Assembly: GCA_030789695.1 (NCBI GenBank) | Contig: CM061136.1 | Location: forward strand, 131,230,648-131,294,647 | Reading direction: 5' to 3' | From: Scilla litardierei | Taxonomy: Eukaryota > Streptophyta > Magnoliopsida > Asparagales > Asparagaceae | DNA: 64,000 bases | Part shown: positions 11,776-22,767 of the stretch, in pieces | Position numbering within the stretch: the first letter of the stretch is position 1 | Layout: each line of letters opens with the position of its first letter | Notes under the pieces: model-generated | Databases searched by the model: none | What the model was told of the DNA's origin: nothing | What the model saw: only the letters and a program-made list of their open reading frames with translations | Translations under genes and position numbers: made by a program

Positions 11776-13186
11776 TTATCATTAAACCTGAGTAAAATAG
11801 ACATCCACGCATGTAATGCAAACATTTTTCATAGCATGGATTTATTTAATGTGAATTTAACATACATGCCTTTTACAGATTCATAATGTGAATAATTAAT
11901 AAAGGTTAACATTCACGCATGTTGTTAAGTAGTTTCATTGTAACATTAAACATGGTATTAAAATAATTAACATCCACGCAGTTAATGTATAAGCAATGAA
12001 GCAGAAAAATGACTTAGGACTATGGGGATCAGCCAGCCGACACCGAAATAAAAAGAAGTACAGTCCGAAGTTACATCAAAAAATAATTGCATGAAAGAAT
12101 AAATTACAACTCGGGAACTTCAGAGAGAAGCCCCTATCTTCGTTGTGCAAACGCCTTCAGCTCCTTTTTGGTGTCCTTCGGTCTTCTTTTTACATTTATA
12201 TCCTCACTTACAAATTTCTCTCAAAAAAGAAAAATTGCAGGAAATTAAAAAGGTGTCGGAAACCTGGCTGATCCCTAAAACATAGCCTAATTTGCACATC
12301 CACGCAGATAATATATTTGAAACAAACAACCACGCAGATAATCAATCACAGGCATGTACAGATTAATTTAAATAATCTAACGTGTGTGACGTGCAAAAAT
12401 TTATTTTGAAAACTTTTACCTTTTGATCCATATTTTAATGTTTTGTTTACCGCTTAAAAACCCTTTAAATTTTCTTTTAATTATTTTGGGCTTTTTAGGG
12501 CCAAAAACAAAAAGAAAAATTATTTATGTAAATGGGCTAATTTTCTGGCCTTTTGGGCCATGAAAACAACCCATTAGGGTTAATTGGGCCTCCCCCGAAA
12601 AGTTGGCCCGTTTAGGGTTAGGGTTTCGGAAAACCCTAGGGGGGCCCGCGGCGTGTCGCCGCGACGGCTAGCCGCGCAGAAACGCGGCCGCCGTGGCGGC
12701 GACGGGCCACGGCTGCGGGCCGCGGCCGCCGCAGCGGCGGGCCGCGGCCTGAGGCCGTGGCTGCTGGCCGCGTCTTCAGGCCGCGGCGTGAAAATCGCAC
12801 CGGCGGCGCTTGTGAAGCGCCGCCGTTTCGCCCTATGGGCGTGCGGATTTTTGGATCAATGGTTGGGGGTAAAAAAACAGATTTTTCGAGTATTCAGATC
12901 GCTAAAAACAGATTTTTATTGTTTTTAGGCATGCAGATCTTAAAAAAATTGATTTTTACCGTGTTTTTAAACTGTTTGATCCTAAAACATGCAGATCTTA
13001 CGTGAAAAGCAAGTTTAGATCTAAAAAGTTTTGATTTTTACCTCTAGATTCGACAAGGGAATCTAGTCGACGGTTGGTGAAGGATACCCTTTTCGCTCCC
13101 CGTTGAGAAGATTACGATCTTCTTGAATCTGAGCGATTGATGGATCTCCTTCCCCGTGAGCCGCTGTCTCCTCCAAACGAGCGTGA
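11776..13186 (-). other. long untranslated leader of copia B with a GC-rich block
   Basis: There are 1.4 kb between the 5' LTR and gag without a supported gene. It holds a very GC-rich block (about 12600-12830, rich in GGCCGCGGC) and AT-rich sequence with spaced copies of a CATCCACGCA-like motif at about 11802, 11909, 11970, 12297 and 12328. The reading frames in the GC-rich block look like composition artefacts. Confidence 0.7.
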
Positions 13187-13200
13187 TCGTGCTGATAACG
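13187..13200 (-). promoter_or_regulatory. primer binding site region of copia B
   Basis: Immediately inside the 5' LTR the minus strand reads CGTTATCAGCACGA, sharing the TATCAG core of methionine-tRNA-type primer sites. The match is partial, so the tRNA assignment is tentative. Confidence 0.5.
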
Positions 13201-13321
13201 TGTTATGAAGGGAAATTTAGGGAGAATAGGTGTAGAGGGGTAAGAGCCCCCTACCCTCATATATATAGCTTTCAATAGTGGGCTTGGATACCCAATGGGC
13301 CTCATGGGCCTATTCATAACA
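13201..13321 (-). repeat. 5' LTR of copia B (121 bp)
   Basis: Upstream LTR in element orientation, followed on the plus strand by the CATTT target duplication at 13322-13326. Confidence 0.95.
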
Positions 13322-13326
13322 CATTT

Positions 13327-13659
13327 TATTTATTTATTTGAATAAGGATATGCTTGGCTAGGCAAGAATAGAGTGCAAGAAAGTCTTTTTTTTCTGTTGA
13401 AAAGATAATTTCTTTTATTAATTAACGTCGTCGCCGACTACTTTTATTCTCATTTAACCAAATTACGTTTTAGTGCACCCCTCTTTCTGATTGGTATTTT
13501 GAAAGAAAATTTGTAATGAGAGCTTCAACTGCCATCTATAGAGAAATTGTACAAGTGATTGAGAGATAGGGAGAGAGGAAATGTGAGAGAGAAAAGTGCC
13601 TGCAATGAAATTGGATTAATTGGTATGTTTGATTGTTCTGTAGAAAAGATCATTGCATT
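13327..13659. other. short unassigned spacer
   Basis: AT-rich sequence between copia B and a hAT element. No gene or repeat is recognised. The last eight bases, ATTGCATT at 13652-13659, are the target duplication of the hAT element. Confidence 0.6.
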
Positions 13660-15509
13660 TAAGGGAGAGCACAGTCTCAAATCGGCGGTTTGGGACCAAA
13701 ACCGAACCAGACCGTATAAGTAGCGGTTTATCACAGGCCAAACCAAACCAGACCGCCAGACCGACGGTTTCCGAGACGACGAAAACCGCTTGGAGCGGTT
13801 TGGTTCGGTTTAGAACCGCGGTTCAGACATATGATGACGGAAGAACCCCTCGTATACCCAATTTTGTTAAATATAGACTTTGTCATTAAAATAATTTCAT
13901 GGCATGGCTTCATTTCTATGCTCCTTATCAAACCAGGGAAAATTAGGCACTGTATCGCTTGCAAGAGTTCTAACTGTGACTGCGACAGGTGCGGTTATTA
14001 TTGTTCTATGTATTTTCATTTTTCTATAGCAGTTAGAGTGCATTCATCACTAGAAGTTGTATCAAAATGGTATTTGATGCTGAATTGCGTTAATCATGTT
14101 AATTCACTAATGTTTCTACAGATAGGAACATCACATACAAACTCATTGTCAACTAAGCACATCCCATTTTCTTCTCCAGGTTAACAAAGGCTATATGATG
14201 CATTAAGTGCACAGATCACAGTATTAAACCTGAGGACTTCATGGCTGCAGACTCGCATGTCAGTACACTATAGAGTACAGAGAAATGCTTGAGATTTCAA
14301 GGAGTTTCTTGTTGCAGCCCAATAATGTAAAGCAATTAGCAAATTTCAATGGGGCAAAGGCAAAAAATTGAATAGTAATAGTGGTTCACAATGGTCATCT
14401 CCAGCACCAAATGAGAAGGAAACATAATAAAAAAAATTTCAGCAAAAAATTACCATCACATAGCTAACTTTTAGAATTCTAAATGAGAAGGAAACAGAGG
14501 CCAGCACTTGGAAGGACATATAAGCAAAGAAAATCCCAACTCAACAACATATAGTAGGCTAGTAGCAAGTCTAATATCTACGTAGCTACTCCGTTTTCAG
14601 GTTTATTCAGAGTTAAAAACATAAAACTATCAAGCATGTCGAAATCTAAATAATTTGAAATGAATAACAAGCAAGAGTGTAGAGTTTTGACATGAACAAC
14701 CAAATGACATATGTCCAGCAGGAAAATTCTTGTGCATGGCATGATCACGCCCCCTGTTTCATGTGGAAATCATGGCTAATACATATTTCTGACATAACCT
14801 ATATGCATCTTTTTGACAAACTGCAATAAAAATACCAACTTATTCAATAATAAAAGCCCCAACCAGCAGATCTGAGATCCAAATCAGTAGCTTAAACGAC
14901 TCATTACCTCAGTTTCTCGTTCCCCTAGCGAACCCACTACGACCACCGAAGACGGGTTGACTGCGTCGGACAACTTCTCAACGCCGGCGTCGGACTGCTT
15001 CTCAACTGAAAGAGAAGAATAAATAAGAAGATGAATACAAATAAAAACAAGAAGAAGAAAGAATAAGAACGAGGTGGAGGGGTTTACCTGGTCCTGGTGT
15101 TGGCGATGGCCGATGGGCTGACCGCTGATGGAGAATTAGCGATGCTCAAACGGAAAAAAACGAATGCAGTCTGAACTCTGAAGAGTGAGGACTGGAGATT
15201 GAAGAGGGTAGATAGCCAAATAGGGTCGGCGTGGCGCCGCTCAGTCTAAAGGCCTTAGGCTAGGGTTCCTAGTGACTATGGTTAAAATCCCAACAGATTT
15301 CCAGCACAATATATAATATATGTTAAGAGTCAGTTCGGTTCGGTTTAAACGGTTTCAACAGGGTGAAACCAAACCAGACCATATAAGTGGCGGTTTCCAA
15401 CGATTGAAACCAAACCAGACCGATGGAGAGCGGTTCGATTCGGTTTTTGCCTCGGTCTGGTTCGGTCCGGTTCGGTTCGGGCGGTTTGAGCAAACCGTGC
15501 TCACCCCTA
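13660..15509. mobile_element. non-autonomous hAT element with CGGTTT-rich ends
   Basis: The ends are imperfect inverted repeats (TAAGGGAGAGCAC on the left, TAGGGGTGAGCAC read inward on the right), flanked by the perfect 8-bp duplication ATTGCATT at 13652-13659 and 15510-15517. The first and last 170-190 bp are packed with GGTTTGGTT/GGTTCGG-like subterminal repeats, as in hAT Tip100-like elements. No transposase is recognisable inside. A GC-richer block (14930-15260) could be remnant exon sequence of an autonomous parent. Confidence 0.88.
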
Positions 15510-15614
15510 ATTGCATTTCAAAGTAGACTTTAGATTAACAATAATAGGTGGTTCGTGCATGAATCTTGATATAAGAAAAAATAATAACAAATTGATGTTA
15601 GTTACAATTGTCTA

Positions 15615-16357
15615 TGGGTGTTTTCTCACCACTGATATTATTGGATGATTCTTGATGATGGTACGGTTTCAATAGTTGGCGTAGGATGACGTTGGTAGCT
15701 GACTAGGTGCTGGGCGAGCTAACCCTGTGCTGAATAGACCTCAACTCGAGCTATTTTTGCCAAGTCCGAGCTATTTCTGGGCAACCTTCAGCTTCATGAG
15801 ACACGAAGAGCTCATTAGGAAGGGTCGGATTTGGGGTTCGACCTAATCCTCTCCAATGCTTAAGTCAGATAGTGACTCAAAGGATGCTTGTGGAAACTAT
15901 GGCCAATTTGTTAGTAGTTTCACCGATGGTTATTGTGTCGAGCTTTGGAGGAAATGTAGAATTTTAGGTCGGAGCAGATACCGGTATAGGAGTACCTAAT
16001 TTTTTTTTCTCTATAGTTGTTCCTTCTCTCATTGTCTGATAGATTACTTATATGCGATTGCTTTTTGAGGGAAGGGTAACGTCCGAGCCGTTTAAACTAC
16101 TTTATTGCTTTTGGCCTGAGCTGTTGCCATTGATGACGAGCTTAACGGTCAGTCATTGAATGCCTTTGTTCTGAGCTGATGATTTAAAAGAAGAAGACCA
16201 ACGGCCGACCGAATTGTCGTCTAAATGAAGAACAGGTCGGCCTCATGTGAGGGCCTTTTGGCTATTGGGCTAGAGCTCTGGACTTTACTATGCTTTTGGG
16301 CCTCTCCGCTCAAATAAACCACTGAGTGATCATTGGACGGGCCAAGTGCCTTTATAA
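15615..16357 (-). repeat. 3' LTR of Tat-like element
   Basis: It aligns along its length with 39631-40381. The inner end is followed by a purine-rich minus-strand tract (GGAGATGGGGGCC, 16358-16372) that fits a polypurine tract. Confidence 0.8.
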
Positions 16358-16372
16358 TGGCCCCCATCTCCA

Positions 16373-17149
16373 TAGCTCAACCATCACGGCGGTTGAGGTC
16401 GGATGAAGTGGAACTCATTAATTGGATGGGTATAGCAGTTGTGGTGACATATTTAATTTTGGCTCAGAGCTAGGGCAGAAGATTCGTGATTACTCCAAGT
16501 CTTAGTTCGGAACTTGGATAGGAAGCTTCGAAATTGGCTCGTCTCAGGTCATAGAGGATATCTGAGCCATGCAGATACTCTGCATTAGGTAGAAGACCTG
16601 AAGCAACTCCAAGGCTTGAAAAAACTCCCAAGACAAAGGTCATATAGGACCGAGCTCGGCCCCAGTGATATCTCTGTGCCCCCTCGATGGCTCGAGCTCT
16701 CGCACTATAAAGGTGGGGATCGCGAGATGTGGAAGAGCGTCCCCCATGTCCATGACCAAGTCGGACATAGAGAAAAAGTGGCCCCGACCTATATGGCCAG
16801 AGCGGTTCGGCAAGGAGAGCAAAGACGAACTGGGCATCAATGGCTCGCTGATAACATTGTAACCGAGCATGCTGACTTGGCATAATGGAAAAGAGATTAT
16901 CCCTGTCACATAGCTAGATCGGCCCATGAGGGCAACAACGTATTTGTTGAGGTATCCATGCTGATCTGTAGATCTGTGCACTTTAGAGAAAGTAAAATGG
17001 GAAAATCCGATTATGTTCTTCACATTAATGCTCTCTTGGAGTACATTTTGTCGAAGATATATTAGCTCGACAAGATATAATCTTCTTTGAAATGAAAAAC
17101 AAAGACACCGAAATAAAAAATAGCATAAGGGTTTGCTCGGTTTACTTTT
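16373..17149 (-). other. noncoding 3' tail of the Tat-like element
   Basis: Sequence between the integrase end and the polypurine tract. Frames here show no domain, and nothing else is recognised. Confidence 0.6.
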
Positions 17150-17740
17150 TTACCAATAATATCTCTGCAGATGCTCTTCATTCCAAGGATGGACGAGTTC
17201 TCTTTCGTCCATTATTGAGAGTCTATATGGTTCGAGACCAAGAACTTTAGTAATCTTTTACAGACCTTCGCACTTGTCAATGAGCTTGCCTTGACGGATG
17301 ATCTCTGGGAAGAATATGCCTTCCTCAAGACTAGGTCACCCACACGGAAGCTCCAGCCTCTGACTCTGGAATTATAGTAGAGAGCTACCTGATGCTTAAG
17401 CGGCTTCCTTTAGCCGAGCTTCTTTCTTTGCTTCAGTTTGAGATTTGGAAGTGCCCCTTTACATGTGGCTAGCACCTCCTCTGCCATCATTTACCACTCC
17501 GCTTTGGTAAGGAGCTGATCCAAGCTACGTGACGGTTTATGGTGTAGAGATTTCATCAAGTCTTCACACTGAACCCCCTTCTTGATTGCGGCGAAGGTTA
17601 CCTCGTCACTACAGCTCTCGACATTCAGCCTCTCAAAATTGAAGCACTTTAGGATGCTTACTAATGTCTCCCCCTCTTTCTACACCATAGTGAATAGGTG
17701 GTCCGAGCACCGCTTCCTCCTTCTTCCTACCATAAATTGT
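17150..17740 (-). pseudogene. gag segment joined to integrase C-terminus (Tat-like), internal deletion
   Basis: From 17740 downward the minus strand encodes Gag-like EGETLVSILKCFNFERLNVE and SLDQLLTKAE, with scattered stops. From about 17440 it encodes the C-terminal part of a gypsy integrase: VALYYNSRVRGWSFRVGDLV, GKLIDKCEG (17273-17290) and ELVHPWNEEHLQRYYW. In a full element more than 3 kb of protease, RT, RNase H and integrase core separate these parts, so a large internal deletion has joined gag to the integrase tail near 17470. In-frame stops such as CEGL*KITKVLG show decay. This is a fossil, not a functional fusion. Confidence 0.75.
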
Positions 17741-17743
17741 TTC

Positions 17744-18493
17744 TGTTGGATCGTGATCTAAGCCTAAAGGGAGGTGAATAGGCTTATAAACAATGTTAAC
17801 GAATATAGAAATAGTAGCCTACTCGGTCACATAATCACATAGCAAATACGTGCAGATAAAATATCACAGAAGTAGACACGGAGTGAACACGATATTTACC
17901 CTGGTTCGGTCACCCAACGACCTACTCCAACCCCAAAAATACTCACTAGAATAATAATGTCAAGATACACAACACACGGAAATTCATGCCCTAACACCCA
18001 GCTCACCAAGTCTGTATCTCTCACCAAAAGTGTCAACACTACTATTCTAGTAAATACTCTCTTTTGACTTGTCCCAACAAGTCAAAACGCCAAAAGAACC
18101 CCAAAAACGAAAGTGTAAAGTACAGAGGATCTAAAATGATTCAGTCACAAATAAAAATAGTGAAAATAGTTTACAGTGATCAGTTTGTGATGAATGAGTA
18201 GTCCTTGTCGTTGTTCTCATCGTCAGCTTCGCGCAAACAGTGTCTCAAACCGATGCATGAATCAAAAGATATGGTTCTCCAAAGTTGGTTGCGCAAATCT
18301 GTCTAAAAGCGGTCTGTACGCAAAGCAACTGAAGTTAGCTCGCTATGCCAACTAGTCATGCCCACGGAATTTTGGAGTTCTGCTCGGTCAGCAAGAGGGT
18401 CTGGCGCTGCTTGATGTGATGTGGTCTGTGTTCAAAGCAACTCTCTCCAATGGGTCAGCACACTGTCAAGCCCACAAACAATTTTTAACTTAT
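17744..18493 (-). repeat. solo LTR, SIRE-like copia, distal part
   Basis: This part begins TGTTGGATCGTGATCTAAGC on the plus strand and its partner (37569-38585) ends TTGTATCCAACA, giving TGTTGGAT/ATCCAACA termini. Together they form one LTR of about 1,760 bp with no internal region, inserted in the gag of the Tat-like element and split by the Athila element. Flanking pentamers GTTTC (17739-17743) and GTTGA (38586-38590) match at three of five positions, so the target duplication is decayed. Confidence 0.68.
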
Positions 18494-20020
18494 TGACGTC
18501 CCCTAGATTTGAGCATACAAGTGCAATAAGATCCGGGATACCAGATTTAAATATTTATACCGCAAGCGCACGGTGTTGTAGTGTGGCTTGGGGGTCGAAC
18601 TCAGGGAGACGTGTGTTTTGCTTGTCTCAAGGAGGAACCGGTTCACCCAATGGGTGAGCTAGCCCGAACAATCGATGGTTGTCACAGAATATAGATACGA
18701 AGGATAAATGATATAAAAGGAAACCTAGGACTTCGGTTTCCACCCTATCATGTGCTCTCACTATTACGACCGATGGATAGGAACACGATTGGATTTAGGG
18801 TTTAGTGGTGGGACGTTGCCTCTAAGAGTGATACCTAGCGTCCTATGGGCCCGATATTCCGGTCGATACCTAGGATGATACGCAAGGACTATCCGGGTTC
18901 GGTCGGTGGGCATTCCCATGTCCATTAACACCGACCGACTCCGAGAGTAATAAGCTCGCAACGATTACTCCCAACACTCATTCTGTCGCTCCCATGCGCT
19001 AGGATTCAATGTCTATGCTAGGGGCGTGAGCTGTGGCTAGGGAGTCAACCGCCAAGTTTATTCTCCCTTGGCCCGACGGTCAGAGGCGGTCTTTCTCCCG
19101 TCAATGACAATGAAACACCCCGCGTAACCATCTAAATTCCTAAACCCTATCGAAATCCTAATCCTATAGTCGTTCTAGGGAGAACCCACGAAGGGGTTTC
19201 CACCAAAATCCCAGATTTGGGAACTACTCATAATTCATGGCAAAATCACAATCTAAACAAAATTCAACGGTAGAAATCATGATCAAGCAATAGAAAACAG
19301 TTGCTAGCAATTGTATTAAGACAATATTAAAGTTTCGAAGTAATCAGAACACTTACAAAATAGAAGAAAATTCCAGCCGTCACACCCAAGAAAAAAGACA
19401 GAAAATAATAACGTCCGTTTTTGAAAACCTTAGGTCAGCTATATATAAAAACAAGGTCACCTGATCGGTTGAAGCATCAACCGATCGGGTGAGCTGCTTG
19501 TCGTGATGGCCATCGGGCTTCAGAAAGCTTCAACTAGGCGTTGAGGAGAGCGGGTGGCGTGACCGGGTCGTCGCTTGGGAATTTCAGCTTCAGATGAACC
19601 GATCGGTTGAGTTTTCAACAGATCGGTTGGAATTAAGCCTAAAAAGATAGAAAGCTCGGTCGATCTCACCCGATCAGCGAACCGATCGGATGAGTTGCCC
19701 TTCTCTTCAGCTCCTGTCCGGGTCGGATACGCATGCACCAACCGATCGGTTGGCTTTGTCCAATCGATCGGTTGGGGGCTGTAATATGGGTATCTTCGTC
19801 GTTTGGCCCTCTGGATCATGCGTGACTCCTCCCGTTGCTCCAGGGACTCATGATATCTTCTTTATATGTCCCCGACGCTGGAAATCTCCTGCATTTACAC
19901 AAAAACAAGGAGAAAGTGAAAAGATACAAAAAACACAAAAGAATGGGTATGAAACAACAGAAAACGGCAAAAAATCACGAAGAAGACGTGCGTGAATATA
20001 TAAAATATAAACGCACGTCA
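18494..20020 (-). repeat. 3' LTR of the Athila element
   Basis: Pairs with 36040-37568. It contains four pairs of ACCGATCGGT-like palindromes at 19460-19775. Confidence 0.93.
19460..19775. repeat. paired ACCGATCGGT palindrome array in the Athila 3' LTR
   Basis: GATC cores of the palindrome-like units lie at 19463/19483, 19601/19621, 19662/19684 and 19744/19766, so pairs are spaced 20, 20, 22 and 22 bp. The same array is at 37007-37320 in the other LTR. Related units recur inside the element at 32678-32952. Confidence 0.8.
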
Positions 20021-20035
20021 AAATCCCCCAAGCTG
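20021..20035 (-). promoter_or_regulatory. polypurine tract of the Athila element
   Basis: Minus-strand AGCTTGGGGGATTT abuts the 3' LTR. Similar AGCTTGGG boxes recur upstream at about 22380-22393 (AGCTTGGGGGAGT) and 22640-22652 (AGCTTGGGAAAGT). Confidence 0.75.
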
Positions 20036-20904
20036 AACCCTTCCTCGTCCTCGAGGAAGACGAGTGAGAGTAGGAGCTCGGAAGAAAAAATAGAGAGAGA
20101 GAGAGAGAGAAACAGAAAAAGAAAACAAAATCCTAAATCGCCCGTCAGAGCCAACAAAATCAAACACACCACACCAAGCAAGTATACGACAAAAACACAA
20201 CACTAAACCAGGGAATATGAGTCCAAACAAGTGTCATGGGCCCACGCGGTGAAGCACGAGTGAGTGTGGTCGTGTGCTAGCAAACGGTGTTACTATCTAT
20301 ATTGTGCATTAAAGCTCCATATACACACACCCAAGGAATGACCCAAATATCGATTCAATCTGAAATAGCGGTGGAAATAGCTCAAGCATGCATGAGAATA
20401 GAATCATAAATGAAACGTATCATGCGTTGGGGACTCCACAGCTAGGGACTAGGAAATCACCACACCATCGCCTAGATAATCGCTGAAAAGTTCCTATGCC
20501 AAGTGTTTTCGAAAACGATGGAGGTTGAGAAGGTGTGGAGTAGAACACTCAGTGCAAACTCCCGCCTCCCCTTTATTCTCGGTAGGAATTTTTTTGGGTT
20601 TTGGGTATTTGTATATATATATTTTTTGGCTATACATATATTATTATTTTTTTCTTTTCTCTTTTCTTTTCTTTTTTTTGGGTTTTTCTATTCTCTCTTT
20701 TTTTGGATTTTGGATTTTTGGGGTATATACATGTGTACTCTCCCAAGTGGGAGAACGGTACACGACGAGGGGATTTGCACCAAGTAAAACAAAAAAGAAA
20801 TCGGAATCTAAACACTTGGGCAAAGGAGAAATTTCTCGCAAATCAGAGCATAAGCTAAATGGGTTATCCTCGTCCTATTTGTGGAATCCCAACAGATGTG
20901 AATT
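20036..20904 (-). other. noncoding tail of the Athila element, proximal part
   Basis: No gene is supported. It contains a short GA run near 20091-20110 and T-rich sequence at 20585-20720 that yields only low-complexity frames. Confidence 0.65.
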
Positions 20905-20907
20905 AAA

Positions 20908-20966
<59 letters not shown>

Positions 20967-20981
20967 TATATATATATATAT
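20905..20981. repeat. (TA)n microsatellite with GTGA interruption
   Basis: An almost pure TA tract that forms the left edge of a row of foldback elements inserted in TA repeats. Confidence 0.85.
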
Positions 20982-21360
20982 AGTGATCTTCCATTGCGAA
21001 AAAGGGGCTTTTCGCACCATGCGAAAAGAATTTTTTTTTTTTTGAAATTTTTTTTTTCAAAAATTCTTTTTTTGATGTTTAATCCATACAAATATATACC
21101 CCAGGGAAAATAATGGGTGAACCCGTTGGGCATTAGAGCACCCATCCACCCGTTACAAATTTAACGGTCTCAAAACGTGCGAATTTGATGAAATGCCTTG
21201 GTCAAAGGCCAAATGACATTATTTCTCAACGATTATTTTTTGAGGGGGGTATAACAACATATAATGAGGGTGGAAAAAAGAATTTTTGAAAAAAAAAATT
21301 TCAAAAAAAAACTAAAAACATTTTCGCACGGTGCAAAATGTTTGCATTTGAAAATTTTCC
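20982..21360. mobile_element. MITE family X, copy 1
   Basis: The ends carry TTTTCGCAC near 21010 and its partner (TTTTCGCACGGTGC) at about 21322-21335. Inner T/A-rich arms are followed by a centre with AAAATAATGGGTGAACCC and AACGTGCGAATTTG. A diverged copy in the opposite orientation is at about 59620-59960. It lies between (TA)n tracts. Confidence 0.65.
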
Positions 21361-21379
21361 TATATATATATATATATAT

Positions 21380-21738
21380 GAGGAGGGATCAAATGACCCC
21401 CAAAAATAACCCCTATCAAAAATCCTATGCCCCAATTTTTTTCGAAAGATCCGAACCGTTCATCTTGATCTCCACCCTCTAAATACCCGACCCACTAATT
21501 TTCAACCCGATCCCATGTGTTTTGCCTGTTCATCAACCATTCGCAAAAGTTCTGTTCATATGAAACCGTTAAATTTGGGTCGGATGGATGAACGGGCAAA
21601 ACACATGGGATCGGGTTGAAAATTGGTGGGTCAGGTATTTAGAGGGTGGAGATCAAGATGAACGGTTCGGATCTTCCGAAAAAATGGGGGGCATATGATT
21701 TTTGATAGGGGTTTATTTTTGGGGGTCATTTGATCCCT

Positions 21739-21740
<2 letters not shown>
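21380..21740. mobile_element. foldback MITE family Y
   Basis: A near-perfect inverted repeat spans almost the whole element. The left end GAGGAGGGATCAAATGACCC is mirrored by the right end GGGTCATTTGATCCCTCC, and the arms extend about 150 bp with a small unpaired centre. (TA)n tracts lie on both sides, at 21361-21379 and 21741-21823. A related element (W) is at 59213-59582. Confidence 0.82.

Positions 21741-21823
<83 letters not shown>
21741..21823. repeat. (TA)n microsatellite
   Basis: About 80 bp of uninterrupted TA between foldback elements Y and Z. Confidence 0.95.
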
Positions 21824-21829
<6 letters not shown>

Positions 21830-21833
<4 letters not shown>

Positions 21834-21996
21834 ATAATGGCTATCATACGCCATATGAGAGCATCTCCCATACGCCCTCTCACATAAAGCACTCAAGTAC
21901 AACCAAGTACAATCCCATGTGGGCTTGTACTTAGGTGCTTTATGTGAGAGGGCGTATGGGAGAGGCGCTCATATGGAGTATGATAGCCATTATTCT
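21830..21996. mobile_element. foldback MITE family Z, copy 1
   Basis: A hairpin element beginning GAATAATGGCTATCATACG and ending CGTATGATAGCCATTATTC-like sequence, with arms of about 75 bp around a very small loop (TACAACCAAGTACAATCCCA region). Four more copies lie at 58673-60155. It is flanked by TA tracts. Confidence 0.85.
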
Positions 21997-22019
21997 ATAT
22001 ATATATATATATATATAAG

Positions 22020-22767
22020 CAGACAGTAGAAGCAAATACCGCATTTTCAGAATTGAAACATGATAATCTAGGGGGTCAACCATAGATAGGTATATAAATC
22101 AAATTCACAAAGCAGAAGCACACTATAAGCTAGCCACGACAAGCAACTCACACAAAGGCAAAGTGGACCCACGAAGCATGAAATGCAAGAGGACTCATAT
22201 TCCTAGGGTTAGGGAATGTGATTATCGTAGCCATGCTAGGTGTGTGTGTAGTTTTGTGGCAATTCATCATATGGGGTCATCTCTAGGAGAGGGAGAATGA
22301 AAAGAAAGAAAGAAAAAAAAACACGATGAAAACGACTCAAAAACGAAGAAAAAGATACAACTGACGCACGAAGTGCGACTCCCCCAAGCTGAAACTTGCA
22401 TCGCCCTCAATGCAATAATAGTGAATCAGGAGGGCAATGAAAATGGGGGAGAATACGCACCGACACAAAAAGATGAAAAACAAGGAAATCACACAAACGA
22501 AATAGAAAAATAAAAATAAAAATAAAAAGAAGGAAAAAAGAAACACACAAAATAAGAGATAGAAAAGCACACCCAAACTACACATGTAAACAAGCACACA
22601 ACGAGGAAAAACACACGACAATACACACAAAAATCGACTTTCCCAAGCTGAACATGACAATGCTAGCAATATGATATGATCATGGTGATGCAGAGATATG
22701 CTAGGGGGAAGATCAGAAAAGAAAAAGAAAGAAGTCAAAATGCAGGAGAGGAACTGTCCTCGTCCTC
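22020..22767 (-). other. noncoding tail of the Athila element, distal part
   Basis: No supported gene. Two AGCTTGGG boxes resembling the polypurine tract lie here (about 22380 and 22640), each followed in element orientation by AGTCG. Confidence 0.6.

Larger units (their letters stand above)
6668..13321 (-). mobile_element. Ty1/copia retrotransposon B, complete and recently inserted
   Basis: Two 121-bp LTRs (6668-6788 and 13201-13321) start TGTTATGA, end TCATAACA and differ by one base by eye. The element is flanked by the direct repeat CATTT at 6663-6667 and 13322-13326, a clean target-site duplication. On the minus strand the order is LTR, tRNA-binding-like site, 1.4-kb leader, gag, protease-integrase-RT-RNase H, polypurine tract, LTR. 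Despite the nearly identical LTRs, gag and pol contain several stops and frameshifts, so this copy was probably already defective when it inserted and was moved by proteins of another copy. Confidence 0.95.

Noticed and set aside
12584..12928. 114-codon frame in the GC-rich block of copia B leader
   Set aside because: GC-rich composition opens overlapping frames. No start context or homology, and it lies on the strand opposite to the element.
20601..21887. Frames with IYIYIY stretches
   Set aside because: Translations of (TA)n microsatellites and T-rich runs.
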